Below, in pieces: positions 12,266 to 23,864 of a DNA stretch of 64,000 bases. The notes below the pieces were generated by a model. It was not told where the DNA came from and searched no databases. It saw nothing but the letters and a program-made list of their open reading frames with translations. Each line of letters opens with the position of its first letter. The first letter of the stretch is position 1. Origin of the DNA: Aspidapion aeneum (Eukaryota > Arthropoda > Insecta > Coleoptera > Brentidae); contig CAUYVT010000053.1 of NCBI GenBank assembly GCA_963576565.1, forward strand, positions 124,001 through 188,000, written 5' to 3'. Position numbers and translations under genes: made by a program.

Positions 12266-12595
12266 GAAGTCAGGGTGCAAGCATAACAGAGATATGGACA
12301 TGCATTTTTGTAAACGATAAGGTAAAGTTTTGACCAATTGTATGTTTACTGTCTTCAATAAGAATCTTCTTTTTTATGCTATTATTGGAGACAACATATA
12401 AGAAATAAAATAAAAAAAAACTATAACTTAAAACCTGTATAAAAAAAATCTACTTTACCCAGTGACTCCTATCCCTCGATAGCCAGCTCTTAGATCAATA
12501 AACAATGCCCCCATATAATAAACAAAGATACCAGGAAATGATGTAACTCTATATTCATAAAAATTCTACTATACCTATTAGGGACATTTTGAAAC
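12266..12595 (+). repeat. Dispersed ~320-bp repeat, copy 1
   Basis: A direct match to 16084-16389 runs from 'gtcagggtgcaagcataaca' to 'attagggacattttgaaac' with small indels. Copy 2 lies inside a larger inverted-repeat element, so this one may be a fragment of another copy of that element. Confidence 0.8.
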
Positions 12596-13023
12596 ACTTT
12601 GACAATTGTTATCGTTATAGTTGTTGTCTAGGTATCACAACTTAGGTTGAATTACTTTATTTGCCTGACTATTTTTGCACTTACCTTTAGTAGAATCTTC
12701 TTTAATTAAAGAATAATATTGGGATTTTTATTGTTACTTAGTAGTTATTTACTTTTTCGTCACATTTATGTCTAACAACTGACCTCAAAGTGTGTAAAGT
12801 TTGGTAGTTTTTTTAATAAAAATAAGCTTAAAAGTTTTATTTTTTAATTGAGGAGGATTCTACCAATAGTAAGTGTAAAAATGGCCAGGAAAACAAAACC
12901 AAATTAGTCAGGTTGTGAAACCTTAAAAATAACTATAACAATAACAGTTGTCAAAATTTTTAGAGTTTTAAAATGTTCTTATTATCTCTGTCTTTCCAAC
13001 TAAAAATATAATGGGTAGATGTA
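12596..13023. other. Unassigned AT-rich DNA
   Basis: Nothing recognised. Confidence 0.4.
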
Positions 13024-13145
13024 AACTCCAGTTCAAAAAAATTGAGACAAAATTTACTGACAGTTTGATGAGTCCGACATTTAAATGTTAATTGTAATGT
13101 TACATTTGTCAATAAAAAGTGTCTCAATTATTTTACATTGGAGTT
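13024..13145. mobile_element. Small TIR MITE (122 bp), copy 1
   Basis: The ends 'aactccagttc' and 'ttggagtt' are inverted, with 'aattgagaca' / 'tgtctcaatt' just inside. It appears to be flanked by TA, which suggests a Tc1/mariner-type MITE. A reverse-oriented copy is at 14228-14358. Confidence 0.75.
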
Positions 13146-13302
13146 TTATGTACCTATGAGAACTTTCTTGGTGTGTTCATTAAACATTTTTTAAAACAAC
13201 CTGTTCTACATTTATAGGTCGTTTTTGACAAAGCATGTTAAAAGTTATCAGGTAGGATATTTCAGTTCAAACCACATTTTAGGTAAATTTAGATCAAGTT
13301 TG

Positions 13303-13466
13303 GATCAGGGTGTTTATTCTTGATTGTCTGTACTGTGAGGTGAGTGCTCACCTTGTGGATTCATTTCCCTGTGTAATAAGGTGGTGAAATCATTTCAAGT
13401 TCACCCGTGAAAGTGAACTTTTCATTCACCTCACCTCACAGAAAGTAGAGAATAACCATCCAGATC
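13303..13466. mobile_element. Inverted-repeat MITE (164 bp)
   Basis: The left end runs 'gatcagggtgtttattcttg' and the right end is its diverged inverted copy. Inside, 'ctgtgaggtgagtg' pairs with 'cacctcacctcacag'. Related sequence is seen at about 7764-7835. Confidence 0.7.
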
Positions 13467-14227
13467 TAATAAAACTCACCCTTCAATTTGTTTTTTTTTA
13501 AACAAGGCAAAAATAGATTTTATTGTTTGCATAGGAGTTTCGTGTTTCTCTCAGAATGTAAGTATGAACAACCAATAAAAACATTTTTATTAAAAAAAGA
13601 AAACCTGAGAGAAAACCATATTCTTACCTACTGCATATTTATGTTTTCTTGGAACATAGATTTGTTCAAAAATATTATCTTTTAACAACAACACTTTCTT
13701 TAAACACAAAAATATTTACAATCATTTTGGCCTCCTAAAAGAAAAACAGAAAGCTAATATTTTTTTAGGAAAATGTCAAATTTTGTTTTAATTAAAAAAA
13801 GTTTTTAAACAATTTCTAATTGAAGAAAATATTTTGAGACAATTTCCTTCCCCTCCTTCAAACAAATTTTAGAAACTTTATAGTAGCTTTATGAAGCTCA
13901 GAAAAATTACTTTTACATTTATTTATTGTTTAATAATATTTATTATTCTATTGCTACAAATAACAAATATATTGCTGCCGATTTATTGTTTTTTTTTAAA
14001 TTACAGCATAGTAATAAAAATAGAAGACTTCTTAACAGGAGCTTGAAAAAAAATTATTAGAAAATATCTCTGAAAATACACTCTACAGTACTACAGTTTT
14101 AAAAAACAACCAATTATTTTTTATTTAGCAAAACTATTTTCTAACATTTAAATTTACAGCCGACTCAGTTATTATTATTATAAATTTACATTCTATATTC
14201 TTATAAATAAACTCTAAAATAGTTCTA
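13467..14227. other. Unassigned AT-rich DNA
   Basis: There are only short random reading frames and no recognised element. Confidence 0.5.
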
Positions 14228-14358
14228 TAATCAAATTCAAAATAATTGAGACACTTTTTATTGACTGTTTGACAGATGTGGCATTATTCATAATCTTTAA
14301 ATGTCAGACTCGTCAAACTGTTAGTAAATGTTGTCTCAATTTTTTTTGAATTGGAGTA
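14228..14358. mobile_element. Small TIR MITE, copy 2
   Basis: This is the reverse-oriented copy of 13024-13145. It shares 'ttgagacactttttattgac' and the inverted 'gttgtctcaatt' / 'ttggagta' end. Confidence 0.75.
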
Positions 14359-15140
14359 TATGGAGCATACACACACAAACAGTTAGGTTAGGTTAAATTT
14401 TTTATATTTTAAAAAACAAATGTTTTCTGAAAAAAAACCTATTCTTTATAGGAAACTAATTTTCAATAATATAAGTAACATTCAAAACAAATTTTCTTAC
14501 AAAAGTTTCAAACATAATAATATAATATATGGTCGTTGGTTTACTGAAAACTGATTTGTGTTCAAAATAAAATTTTACAGAAAAGACAAAAAAGGTCTAT
14601 GATGCCATTTATAAGCTGTCTGGATCCTTTTTTATCCTTGCTTCAATTAACGTTATTATTACATTTTTTGCAAATAATTTTATATAGGATATCCATTATG
14701 ACTAGGGCTAATTGATTATGCAAAAAACTTATTTTTGAAACAAATGTCACATATCAGGTTTCATCGAACCAACGACGATGTACTAGTAGCTCCTGTAATT
14801 TGTTGTGGAAATTTTAAACTGTTGATTTTGAGTACCTGATTTCTGATGGAGTGTGAACTTGTATTGCACTTAGTAAATCCTAATAGTCAACCACCATCAT
14901 TATTTTTGAAAAAAGAAATTTATCATGAACATAAAAAGCACATTATACACGAAATTATAAAACTGGCACTTTTTGCAAAGCAATTCATCACAGATGAATT
15001 TCGCTACACAAAAATATTTTCACGTAGATTAGGGGTTTTTTATTTATAATCTATATTTCGATATATGTTTAGCAATTTCGGTTAGTACAGTAATTTGCTT
15101 AAAGCAATAAAAAAAATAATATTAAATGTATCTTTTAATA
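14359..15140. other. Unassigned AT-rich DNA
   Basis: A 67-codon frame at 14846-15049 has no recognisable motif and I do not call it. Nothing else was seen. Confidence 0.5.
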
Positions 15141-15386
15141 TACAGGCCGTTTCAACAAAAACTTAACAGAGGCCTTTTGGGGCACTTCAAAAATCCATGA
15201 ACACGTGGATTTTGTTTGCAAGGGGACCCGTTTTGGCTATCATGCATTCCCTCCGAGGGGTATGCTTTACTAATATATTTTGGATATGAAAAGTGGGTCT
15301 AATGATACCTTATTTTGAAGGTCGTTTGAATATCTCTACAACCATGTAAAAATTTTGAAAAGGTCTTTTTGTTGAAACACCCTGTA
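15141..15386. mobile_element. TACAGG-ended MITE (246 bp)
   Basis: The left end 'tacaggccgtttcaacaaaa' and the right end 'ttttgttgaaacaccctgta' are inverted copies flanked by TA. Similar TACAGGGTGTTTC termini recur at 17623 and 44190, and an unpaired right end 'caccctgta' lies near 51337. Confidence 0.75.
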
Positions 15387-15889
15387 TATGGTTACATGGA
15401 GGGTTAACTAAAAGCAGATATTCCTTTCTAATGGGGAGGATTTTGACTTTCCAGAGCTAAGTGTAATAGTATGTCAACTCGATTTTTTGCAAGAAGAACT
15501 AAGTTTGTTAGGGTCTAATAATGTCAAAAATATAATTTAGATGAAATTTATAAATTTTCTAAAAACTCACACAAGCATAGATGACAAAGCAAAATTATCA
15601 TTCCAGCTTCCCTTATTTTTGTCTACTCTCTTTGTTCCTTCAGTATAAAGATGAAAATCCAATGTAACATAGCAATGTTCATCCCCAACTGGATTTTTCC
15701 TAAAATAAGAAAACATAATAATTATACTACATTTTTATGCAACTTACGATGGGTTCTAGTTTTAGTTTGATAGCTATTGTTTTAATTTAAAGGTTTTTTT
15801 ATTCTTAATAGCTTTAAATATATTTTTGTTTCTAAAACTTATTAAAAGGTCACATCAAAAGATATGTATGCTTTGGATTTATAAATAAC

Positions 15890-17372
15890 AGGTCATTTCA
15901 TACCAAATTAACCAGCCTCCAGTATTCATCAACTCCGATTTTAATGATTTTTGGTACAGTTATACTAACCATTAATAAACTGAAAAATCAAAAATTTCAG
16001 ATTTTTTTGACAAGTAGTTCTTTTAAATATTTTTTTAAATTGCAAGATTGACCTGACAAAAAAAAATATCTCAAATAAAAAATAAAAGTCAGGGTGCAAG
16101 CATAACAGAGATGTGGGGGACATGCATTTTTTAAAATATGTGATAAGGTAAAGTTTTGACCAATTGTATGTTTATTGCATATAACAAGAATCTTCCTTTT
16201 TTATGCTATTATTGGAGACAACATAAGAAATAAAAAAAAATAAAAAATCATAACTCAAAACCTGTATAAAAAAATCTACTTTACCCAGTGACTCCTATCC
16301 CTCAGCCAGCTTTTAGATTAATAAACAATGCCACAATATAATAAACAATGAAAAAATTCTACTATACCTATTAGGGACATTTTGAAACTGTAACAGGGGC
16401 CTGTGTATGACAGTGGTACTGTCACCTCAAGTGGCCAAGGCTTAAATGTTGTAAGCTACCAACTTAGGCTACAACTTATATAAATTATAAAAAGATTAAA
16501 TGTTACTATATGTTTCCTAGCTTAATGTCTATATGAGAGCACATATTTTTTGAAACATTCCTCAATATTTCAGAATGTTTCTTCAAATTTTAACGGATCA
16601 CAACACCTGGTCGCAAATATTTTATATTTTGGTGTGTTCTTGCGACAATTTCTTGCAGGAATTTTCCTGTATCAAACAGGCACAGATTGTCTGGTCTGAT
16701 TGGCTGGGAATCACTCACCAATGAAAAAGTAGAAATGACAGGAATAAACAAGTTTGCACACTGACTGACGGGGGGAGGGGGAGGGATGAAAAAAAGGGGG
16801 TATTTTTATTTTAGCTTTAATTTAACTACACCGAATTAATATTCAAAATATAACTTTTTCCTACAGCACATACACATATTATGTATGCATGATAATACGA
16901 ATTTCAAACAATTTTTTTTAACCATGAACCCATAATTTCTCCATTTTGAAATTTGGCACATATTTTCCTAAAGCCTTGATAAAAAATACTTTTTTTTGAA
17001 AAAAATCAAAAATAACTTTTTTGAAAAAAATCAAAAAATGTTTTTTTCAAAATTTCAAAAAAAAACAGATGAAAATATACTAGGTCACGTGACACATAGT
17101 TGGAAAGGTATTTAAATTGTCTTTACAAAGACTATATCTTATTAATCTGCGGTAAGTCGTCCTCAAGATATTTTAATTTTTATGAAGCTGTGTTAGACCA
17201 AAATGGGTCAATTTTTTGATTTTTGAAAATTAATTTTTAAAAAAATACCAATCAGAAAAAAAAAATATTTTGGAATTTTGATCCCACTTATATAGAGAAT
17301 CTGTGTACCAAATTTTATCAAAATCGGTGAAATAGTCTGCCAAACCTCTGGTTAATTTGATATGAAATTACT
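15890..17372. mobile_element. 1.48-kb inverted-repeat element
   Basis: The left border 'ataccaaattaaccag' and the right border 'ctggttaatttgatatgaaa' are inverted copies. The similarity extends inward about 90 bp to 'gattttaatgatttttggta' against its inverted counterpart. There is no coding frame, so it is non-autonomous. The repeat at 16084-16389 is part of it, and a GC-rich patch lies at 16770-16800. Confidence 0.6.
16084..16389 (+). repeat. Dispersed ~320-bp repeat, copy 2
   Basis: Matches 12266-12595 directly (see that entry). Confidence 0.8.
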
Positions 17373-17689
17373 CTATTTTCTCACATATCTAAAAAAATAC
17401 CCCAAAAAAAGAAACAAAATTTACACAAAAACAAAATTTTCATAAATAAAAAAGTTATAGACCCCCTCCCAAAATGCAGACTTATGGCTTACTATATTAA
17501 AATATGGTTTTTACCTTTCAGCTTCGCTTGAAATTTGAGCATCATAAAGGTGGGACAGTTTTTTTGTATCCCCCCTAGAAATACCCTAAACCCCCCAAAA
17601 ACATCGAATTTGGGACACCCTGTACAGGGTGTTTCATTATATTTCTACCATCCAATTTTTCCAGAATTTTGTCCTAAAGGAAAAAATTT

Positions 17690-18515
17690 AAAAAAAAATC
17701 TGCAAATGTATTCCTTTTTGTTTACGGTATGATATTTATTTTGGCAGTTTCCATATACAAGTGGCAGGTAAAAGTTACTTTTTTTAAAGGAAACACCCTA
17801 TATATTTCTACATTCATATTATGAATAGGGCTTAAAATCTTCTTTCTAAAATAATAACATACTTTATTGCTGTGAACAATAGTTTTTGAAATATAAGCAC
17901 TTCTTTTTTAATAATAAAAAAAAGTACCACTCGGCACCCCTGGTATATACCACTCTTTTAAGTTATAATTTTTAATTAATTTTTAATTTTTTTTTTTGTT
18001 TATACTGGGACTTTCCATCCAATCAGGATCAATCGCCCAGTTTCACAAAGTTTTAGCAAAGTTAAAGTATTTTAAACAAACACAAACAACCAAGTACCTC
18101 GCCAGGAATCGAACCCGGACCGCCGGTGTGGGAAACAAACATTGCTATCACTACTCCACGACGTCGACTCTTTTAAGTTATATGTGACAGGTTGTGAGAA
18201 AATCAAAACAATTTTGACGGTCAAATGTCATTTTTAGATGTTACAGACATCATATATGCCCATTGAAATCAGCAAAAGGTGAAATTATACTAGGAGTGCT
18301 ACCATATTTTTTTAATAATTGGAAAAATTTTAAATAGTTATGTCTTGTATAAAGTATGTTATAGTTTTATAAAGAAGATTTTAGGCCTTATTCATACCTG
18401 TAAAAATATATATGGTGTTTCCTTTAAAAACACATCACTTTTATCTCCCCCCCGCATATGGTAAATTTTAAAATAAATGTCATACTGTAACCAAAAAGGA
18501 AAACATTTTCTAAAC
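17690..18515. mobile_element. Long inverted repeat with a SINE in its loop
   Basis: The left arm at 17690-17945 and the right arm at 18285-18515 are inverted copies ('taaaatcttcttt' against 'aaagaagatttta', and 'attcctttttgtttac' against its partner). A TACAGGGTG-type end at 17623 may be the true left terminus. A SINE occupies the loop. Confidence 0.7.
17968..18166 (-). mobile_element. tRNA-derived SINE (family 1), copy 1
   Basis: A 16-bp target duplication, ACTCTTTTAAGTTATA, lies at 17952-17967 and 18167-18182. Read on the minus strand, the head has a Pol III B-box 'gggttcgattcctgg' and an A-box-like 'tggagtagtgatagc'. The 3' part contains 'aaactgggcgattgatcctg' and 'ggatggaaagtcccagt', ending in an A-rich tail (T-run at about 17985-18000). 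The family-1 tail recurs at 33138-33377 behind a different head. Confidence 0.85.
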
Positions 18516-19084
18516 AGTTTTTAATTTGACTAGTAGATTTAGCACTTACTCGTTTTGTAACTTCCGACTTCTTCTGTTATAACGTTCCAAACTCCTAAAC
18601 TTCTTTGAACCCCAATTTTGTGGACTGCCAGGGGTCATTTTGCTCCCAGGTTCAAGTTCACGGCGCACAAATCAAAACAGTGACTTATAAAGTTCACCAA
18701 AAACACTATTTCTTACAAATATTTATCGAAATTTTCAAAAATGTTAAAAAACAATCAAAACTGTTTAAAAAGATCAAAATTTTTTAAAAAATTGACATAA
18801 CCTGTCTAATCAAACAAGGCCAACAAAAAAATAATCACAGGCTAAATCGTAACGCCGCCCGTGTTATTTTTTTTCGTTGGCCACAGTATGAGTCGAAATT
18901 TGGTCTCTAGATGACGCCCATCGAAGAACAACGGACAAAATTGATGGGGGAATATTTGAGAGAGACAAATTTTAAAGTCCGTAAAGGACAAAAACTATTA
19001 TAGGCAACCAAGCCAGGGGAATCTCTTTATCCCTCCGTTAATTTTTTGGCTGTTCCAAAATTTCCGTAGATTGTGACGCTGGCC
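18516..19084. other. Unassigned DNA
   Basis: No gene was recognised. It is slightly more GC-rich than its surroundings near 18840-19080. Confidence 0.4.
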
Positions 19085-19663
19085 TTAAAGTTAGATCGAA
19101 GGCAAAGTGGGAATTCGAGAGCTCCAAATTAAAGTTGCCCACAGAAAAAAGAGATTTGTGAATTGCTTTGCAAAATTGCTTAATGTATTTAAATTTTATT
19201 TAAAAAAAATTACGGCCACACTGGTTTTATTAATTATACATTTTTTTATAAAATTACATAGGATTATCAGAATACATTTTTATTTTTATTTCGTTAAAAT
19301 GCAGATAAAATAACATTAATTTAATTTATATTCACAAACTATAAACCACTACAGTCTGCTCAATAAGTTAAATATATCAAAAATTAAAACGAACTTGCAT
19401 TAGAACATATTTTTGGGCGAAACTTGTGAAAAAATATTTACTTTTTGTAATTAATTTAATGTCATAAGTTTTATGTGAAATTACTTATTTATTTCTACTT
19501 AATTTGAATTTTACAAAATATTTGTGAAATTACCTACATATTATAGAAAGCCTTAATATTGACAAAATATTTGTGAGTTTATGACTTTTTGTTATTTAAG
19601 AACCGTTAGGGCCGTAAGCAAGAGAAAAATTCGAAGAAGAATTAAAAAATTTCATTAAAAATT

Positions 19664-19704
<41 letters not shown>

Positions 19705-19749
19705 TGTGTAATTTTGATTACCCTTGATTCCCTCCCTAGGTACGGCCTT
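19085..19749 (+). repeat. Dispersed ~640-bp repeat, copy 2
   Basis: Aligns with 5414-6049. It differs mainly by an (AT)n expansion at about 19669-19700 and by small indels. Confidence 0.85.
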
Positions 19750-20299
19750 GAGAATTACTGTAATTCACGAAAGTTAGGACATGCTACATATTAAAAAATA
19801 TTTGTATATATTTACAAGGCTTTCTCGGCATTTTGTCATGTGTTAAAATTGGTTGTGAAACTCAATTTATTTTCCCTAAATTTAAATTTTTTGGGTTATT
19901 AACTGTTTTTTGAATTTTCTCAGACAAATGTAAATTTAATGTAATTTTATGGTAAATTTTTATGTCAGGTGATGTAAACTAGAAATGTGTTGTCACCAAG
20001 TGGAGGAGAATTTACATACAATTTTTCCAGTGCAACATATGATAAACACAGACAAAGAAGAGAGTGAAACGCAAACATTTCTATTGCCCCTGTCCTCGAT
20101 TCTAGTATATTTCAGAGGAGTCCGAAACCGGTTTAAGTGGCCTGATGGAACGCAAAACTGACTGTCCGATAACAGTACAACGTCGACCTGGAACGCAACT
20201 AGGATTTTTTGGACGGTTTCATGACTGTCGAATAGGCTGATGGAACGTAACTTATGAAATATGTTCACACCATTCAAAATTTCTTGAAGAATAATTTTA
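19750..20299. other. Unassigned DNA
   Basis: A 94-codon minus-strand frame at 19993-20277 has no recognisable motif, and I do not call it a gene. Confidence 0.4.
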
Positions 20300-20880
20300 T
20301 AGCTATCTATCTATCTAATTAGCCTTTTTCGATCCATTTTTAGACATAGGCCTCCTCCAATATTTTTCGCTCTTCTCTGTCTGTCGCGGTGTTCATCCAT
20401 CTAGTTCCTGCATGTTTCTTCACATCGTCCGCTCATCTCATTTGGAGTTTTCCTCTAATTCTTTTATTTTCCCAAGATCTCCATTTTACAATACATTTAT
20501 TTCATCGATCGTCTTTTTGTCTGATATTATGGCCGGCAAATTTTCATTCTAATTTTGCTACCTCTCATCTGACATCTCTTACTTTGGTTTTATTTCTTAT
20601 CTATTCATTCCTTTTCTATCTGTTAGCTTTAAATATAACATTTGTTTATCCATTCATCTTTGGGCTCTTGTTACCTTATCCAGGTTTGATTTTATAATAG
20701 TCAAGGTCTGGGATCCATAGGTGAACACAGGAAGGATACATTGGTTATACACTTTCGTTTTGAGGTACTGATGATATTTTAAATTTTTTGTTATGTAGCC
20801 TAAATTACCGCATGCTGCCCGGCCAATCTTACTCGTCTCTTGACTTCATCTATTTGGATTTTATTATTTTAGTTTAATAA
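20300..20880 (-). pseudogene. LINE (endonuclease/RT type) C-terminal remnant
   Basis: Minus-strand translation, with frameshifts and stops, gives 'KVYNQCILPVFTYGSQTLT', 'WKFAGHNIRQKDDRWNKCI'-type sequence, then 'RGK' with a downstream 'ADDVKKHAGTRWMNTATDRE' and 'ILEEAYV'. This is the characteristic tail of arthropod non-LTR retrotransposon polyproteins, where 'PV.TYG', 'WAGH' and 'RGRP..RW.DD' recur. Only the C-terminus remains, consistent with the 5' truncation usual for LINE copies. The plus-strand frame over it is a shadow. Confidence 0.8.
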
Positions 20881-20923
20881 TTCGTCCCAGATATATCTAT
20901 ATATTTCTCTATTATTACCTTCC

Positions 20924-21445
20924 TAGCCCGCGTAACAATGGCTAGAGAAGGTATTTATTGAGATAACGTCAAAAATGTGTTATTTGGATGTATTTTGACC
21001 TATCCTAGCAGTATCGTCGTGATGTCTGTCTGTGTGTCAGTGTGTGTGTATGTATATTATTTCTGTCCGTAACACGATAGCTCCTAAACAGCTGAACCGA
21101 TTTTCATAAAATTTACACACTCCAGACTTGCCACACTATTATGAGCTGATTAGATTTTGGTCAAAATCCATTTATGCTAATGACAGTTTTTTGACAATTA
21201 AAAACTTTAAAAAATGCAAACTTTTTAACGTAGCATCGTATCAAGACACTGTTTTCGGAATATAGTAATTTATATTTTGCTCAATAATTCGTGTTATAAC
21301 TAAAAACTTCGTAAGAGCTTTAGTTTCTGAGATATTTACAAAAAACTGTTTTCAAGACTAATATAATATTATCATGGCTTCACTTGAAGGGTGATAAAAG
21401 GCTAGCTAGGAAGGTGTCAGATTCGTCATAGATCCATTTATTTTT
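20924..21445 (+). repeat. Dispersed TACCTTCCTAGC-ended repeat, full copy
   Basis: The left end 'taccttcctagcccgcg' and the right end 'gctagctaggaaggt' are short inverted repeats. The interior has a TG/CTGT tract (about 21028-21052) and a 'gagatatttacaaaaaactg' patch. Other copies or fragments lie at 346-392, 1040-1330, 24196-31395 (split), 45075-45255 and 51829-52055. It is non-coding. The class is uncertain, most likely a non-autonomous DNA element. Confidence 0.75.
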
Positions 21446-21895
21446 TCTTGGTCTGTTCTGATAGTGATATTTTATATCTCTGCTTTTTATGATTATAGTT
21501 TTAGTGTAGTTCATAGTCAGTATTCCCCTACTTTCTTGAAAACGAAAGGCAAATCAACATAACGTTGAAGCTAAGACCCTACTAAAAAATATACAGGAAA
21601 AAGGCATGGAATTTTAAAATAATGGTACAATAGGGTATTTGACAAATTTTAGAAAAGAGTTTAGAATGATACAGAGATTCCTAATTTGCTATGCAAAATT
21701 GTTCAAATAGTATATTTTATCATGGAACACATTTAAAATCAAGTTTTCTAATTTTCGATTTGATTTTGCCGCTAAAACGCTCATTTCTAGCATGGAGTTG
21801 CAATGACGTCACAGCGCAGTACACTCGCGGACAGATACACGGCACTCAAGTGTTAATTTGTTTTTGGTCTGTTTTTACTGTTGTTTATGTAAAAA

Positions 21896-22075
21896 ATGTC
21901 CTATAAGTGGTGTGTAGTGCCTGAGTGTTCGAATACTAGCATAAAAACACCTAAAAAACTATTTATTCATGTGCCTACAGCAGTAAAATAACGGAAAAAG
22001 TGGCTAGAACTTGTTCGAAGAGACCCAAGGGCCTTATCTAATACATCTTCACTTTACATTTGTGAAGATTCCTTT
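21896..22075 (+). pseudogene. THAP-domain exon, inactivated
   Basis: From ATG 21896 the frame reads 'MSYKWCVVPECSNTS', 'KKLFIHVPTAVK', a stop, then 'RKKWLELVRRDPRALS' and 'LYICEDSFDV'. The C-x4-C pair, the tryptophan and the CED.F motif fit the C2CH THAP zinc finger, a DNA-binding module of about 90 residues. Two faults are visible: an in-frame TAA about 32 codons in, and Ser in place of the final zinc-binding His (CEDSF for CEDHF). The frame meets a GTGAGT splice-donor-like site at about 22076, so it was probably a first exon. Zinc binding would be lost. Confidence 0.75.
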
Positions 22076-22099
22076 GATGTGAGTATAACTAAATTGTGG

Positions 22100-22955
22100 G
22101 TCGCGGAACTTTGTTCGAAAACATTTTCTTCGAATGGAAATTTGTTTGAAAACAGTTTCTTCGAACGGGAATTTGTTCGAAAACAGTTTCCTCGAACAGA
22201 AATTTGTTCGCAAACAGTTTTTTCGAACGGAAGTTGGTTTGAAAACATTTTGTTCGAACGGAAATTTATTCGAAAAAAATTTGTTTAAACGGAAGTTTGT
22301 TCAAAAACGTTTTCTTCGAACGGAAATTCGTTCGAAAAAAATTTGTTCAAACGGAAATTTGTTCAAAAACGTTTTTTCAAACGGAAATTCGTTCAAAAAC
22401 ATTTTGTTTATTAAAAACAGCAACTGTTTGACTAAGGGCTCACTTTCTGACAAATTTAAAAAAAAAACTTTCCTGACTTCTTTCGCGGGATCCTGGAGGG
22501 TGTGAAACCAAACCGAACCGAACCGGCATCCTAAAGGTTGTGAAACCTAACCGATCTAAGTCGATACTTCGATTCGGTTCAGTTTGGTTCGGTTCAGTTT
22601 TGTTCCACACCCGCTAGGATCCCGCGAAAGAAGTCAGGAAAGTTTTTTTTTGAAAAAATGTGTTAGAAAGAGACCCCTTCGTCAAACAGTTGCTGTTTTT
22701 AATGAACAAAATGTTTTCGAACGAATTTCCGTTCGAAGAAAATGTTTTCGAACCAATTTCCGTTCGAAGGAACTGTTTTCGAACCAATTTCTGTTTGAAG
22801 AAACTGTTTTTGAACAAATTTCCGTTCGAACAAAATGTTTTCGAACAAATTTCCGTTCGAACAAAATGACTTTCGAAGAAAATGTTTTCGAACAATTTCC
22901 GTTCTATCAAAAAAATTTGAAGAAATTTCCGCAACACCTAAATTATTTCTATTAA
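22100..22955. mobile_element. Foldback element built from 31-bp tandem repeats
   Basis: The left arm at about 22100-22530 consists of roughly ten degenerate 31-bp units around 'ttcgaacggaaatttgttcg'. The right arm at about 22585-22955 is the inverted copy with the same units reversed. The centre, 22490-22620, is itself palindromic, with 'aaaccgaaccgaacc' against 'ggttcggttcag' and 'cgcgggatcct' against 'aggatcccgcg'. Because 31 is not a multiple of three, all frames read open on both strands, which explains the overlapping long frames. It lies directly after the putative splice donor of the THAP exon, so within its intron. A shorter relative is inside 36457-37193. Confidence 0.85.
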
Positions 22956-23380
22956 TTTTTCTCACCTTGTCTATAATATATAAACTATTTCGTAAATGAC
23001 GACGAAACTTTTGAGGTTATGTTTATTACAAGGGGTGAACAACTATAATAGGCAGAAAGGTGTACAAATTTTTAGGCGGTGCTAGGCAGTAATTAGGCAG
23101 TTATTAGGCAGGACTAGGGAGTACCTCTAAATGCAGGATTAGGCAGTGCACATGCAGGCTAAATGTAGGACTGAGCAGTGCATATGCAAGACTAGGCAGT
23201 ATCTACGCAGGACTATGAAGTGTAACCTATGCAGTATTTTAAGTATTGCTGGTCGTTGTATACTTTTTGCCTACCTGTGCCTCCCTCGGTTTATTATATG
23301 ATTTTGATTTTTGTTTTTTTCAGATAATGAATCTATTCTAAGTGACATATTAAACAAAAAAGCAAAACATATAACTTAAC

Positions 23381-23528
23381 CGGTAGCGTGTCGTGGGGGG
23401 GCACCATTTGTTTTTACGTTAAATTTAGTTTTTCTATTTTTTTTCTCAAAGGATGCCAGGGGCGCCAAACACAGAGGGGCGGGGGGGCGTTCGCCCCCCC
23501 CCCTTGCCTCCTGTTCGACACGCTACTA
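23381..23528. mobile_element. hAT MITE with perfect 8-bp duplication
   Basis: The inverted ends 'tagcgtgtcg' and 'cgacacgcta' are flanked by the perfect duplication AACTTAAC at 23373-23380 and 23529-23536. The interior is G-tract/C-tract hairpin sequence. Eight-base duplications and CAGTAGCG-type ends are hAT features. It sits inside the THAP element, so it is younger than that element. Confidence 0.85.
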
Positions 23529-23609
23529 AACTTAACCTCAAAATCTAAATGAGTAAAAGTAGGCGAAGAATATCGTAAAAAAACTTTCAGTTATATACAA
23601 AACAACTCA

Positions 23610-23864
23610 TCGAATACTTACATCAACATTTTAGCGTTTCTAAATTCCGCAGAACAAAAATCACTGTTGTTGGCAAAGAAGCCTGCTACCATAAAGGAGT
23701 TCAGCATTGGCAAGTTGGAGCTATCGGCTTTGGAGAATCTGTTTTCCATTGAAAATGTTTTTATACGCAAAACACAAAATAAAATCTTATCTATGATGAT
23801 AATTCGCACTTTAAACCAAAGCAAACATTCCTTCCATAAGAAAATAACACAGAAAATTGGTTAG
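23610..23864 (+). pseudogene. Putative C-terminal exon of the THAP-element gene
   Basis: An open frame follows an acceptor-like 'actttcag' near 23603 and ends at TAG 23862-23864. It reads 'LAFLNSAEQKSLLLAKKP', 'IGKLELSALENLFSIENVF' and 'SMMIIRTLNQSKHSFHKKI'. The composition is protein-like and the strand agrees with the THAP exon. I recognise no domain with certainty. A second short exon-like piece (after 'tttttttcag' at about 23322, reading 'DNESILSDILNKKAKH') lies between. Assignment to the same gene is inferred from strand, order and the TIR borders. Confidence 0.4.

Noticed and set aside
20389..20697. 102-codon hydrophobic plus-strand ORF
   Set aside because: It is the antisense of a recognisable LINE C-terminus.
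22100..22420. CRISPR-like regularly spaced repeats
   Set aside because: The units are contiguous and degenerate with no unique spacers, and the sequence is eukaryotic.
22079..22965. Several overlapping 60-120 codon frames on both strands
   Set aside because: All come from the 31-bp foldback repeats, whose period is not divisible by three and which lack stops. They are not genes.
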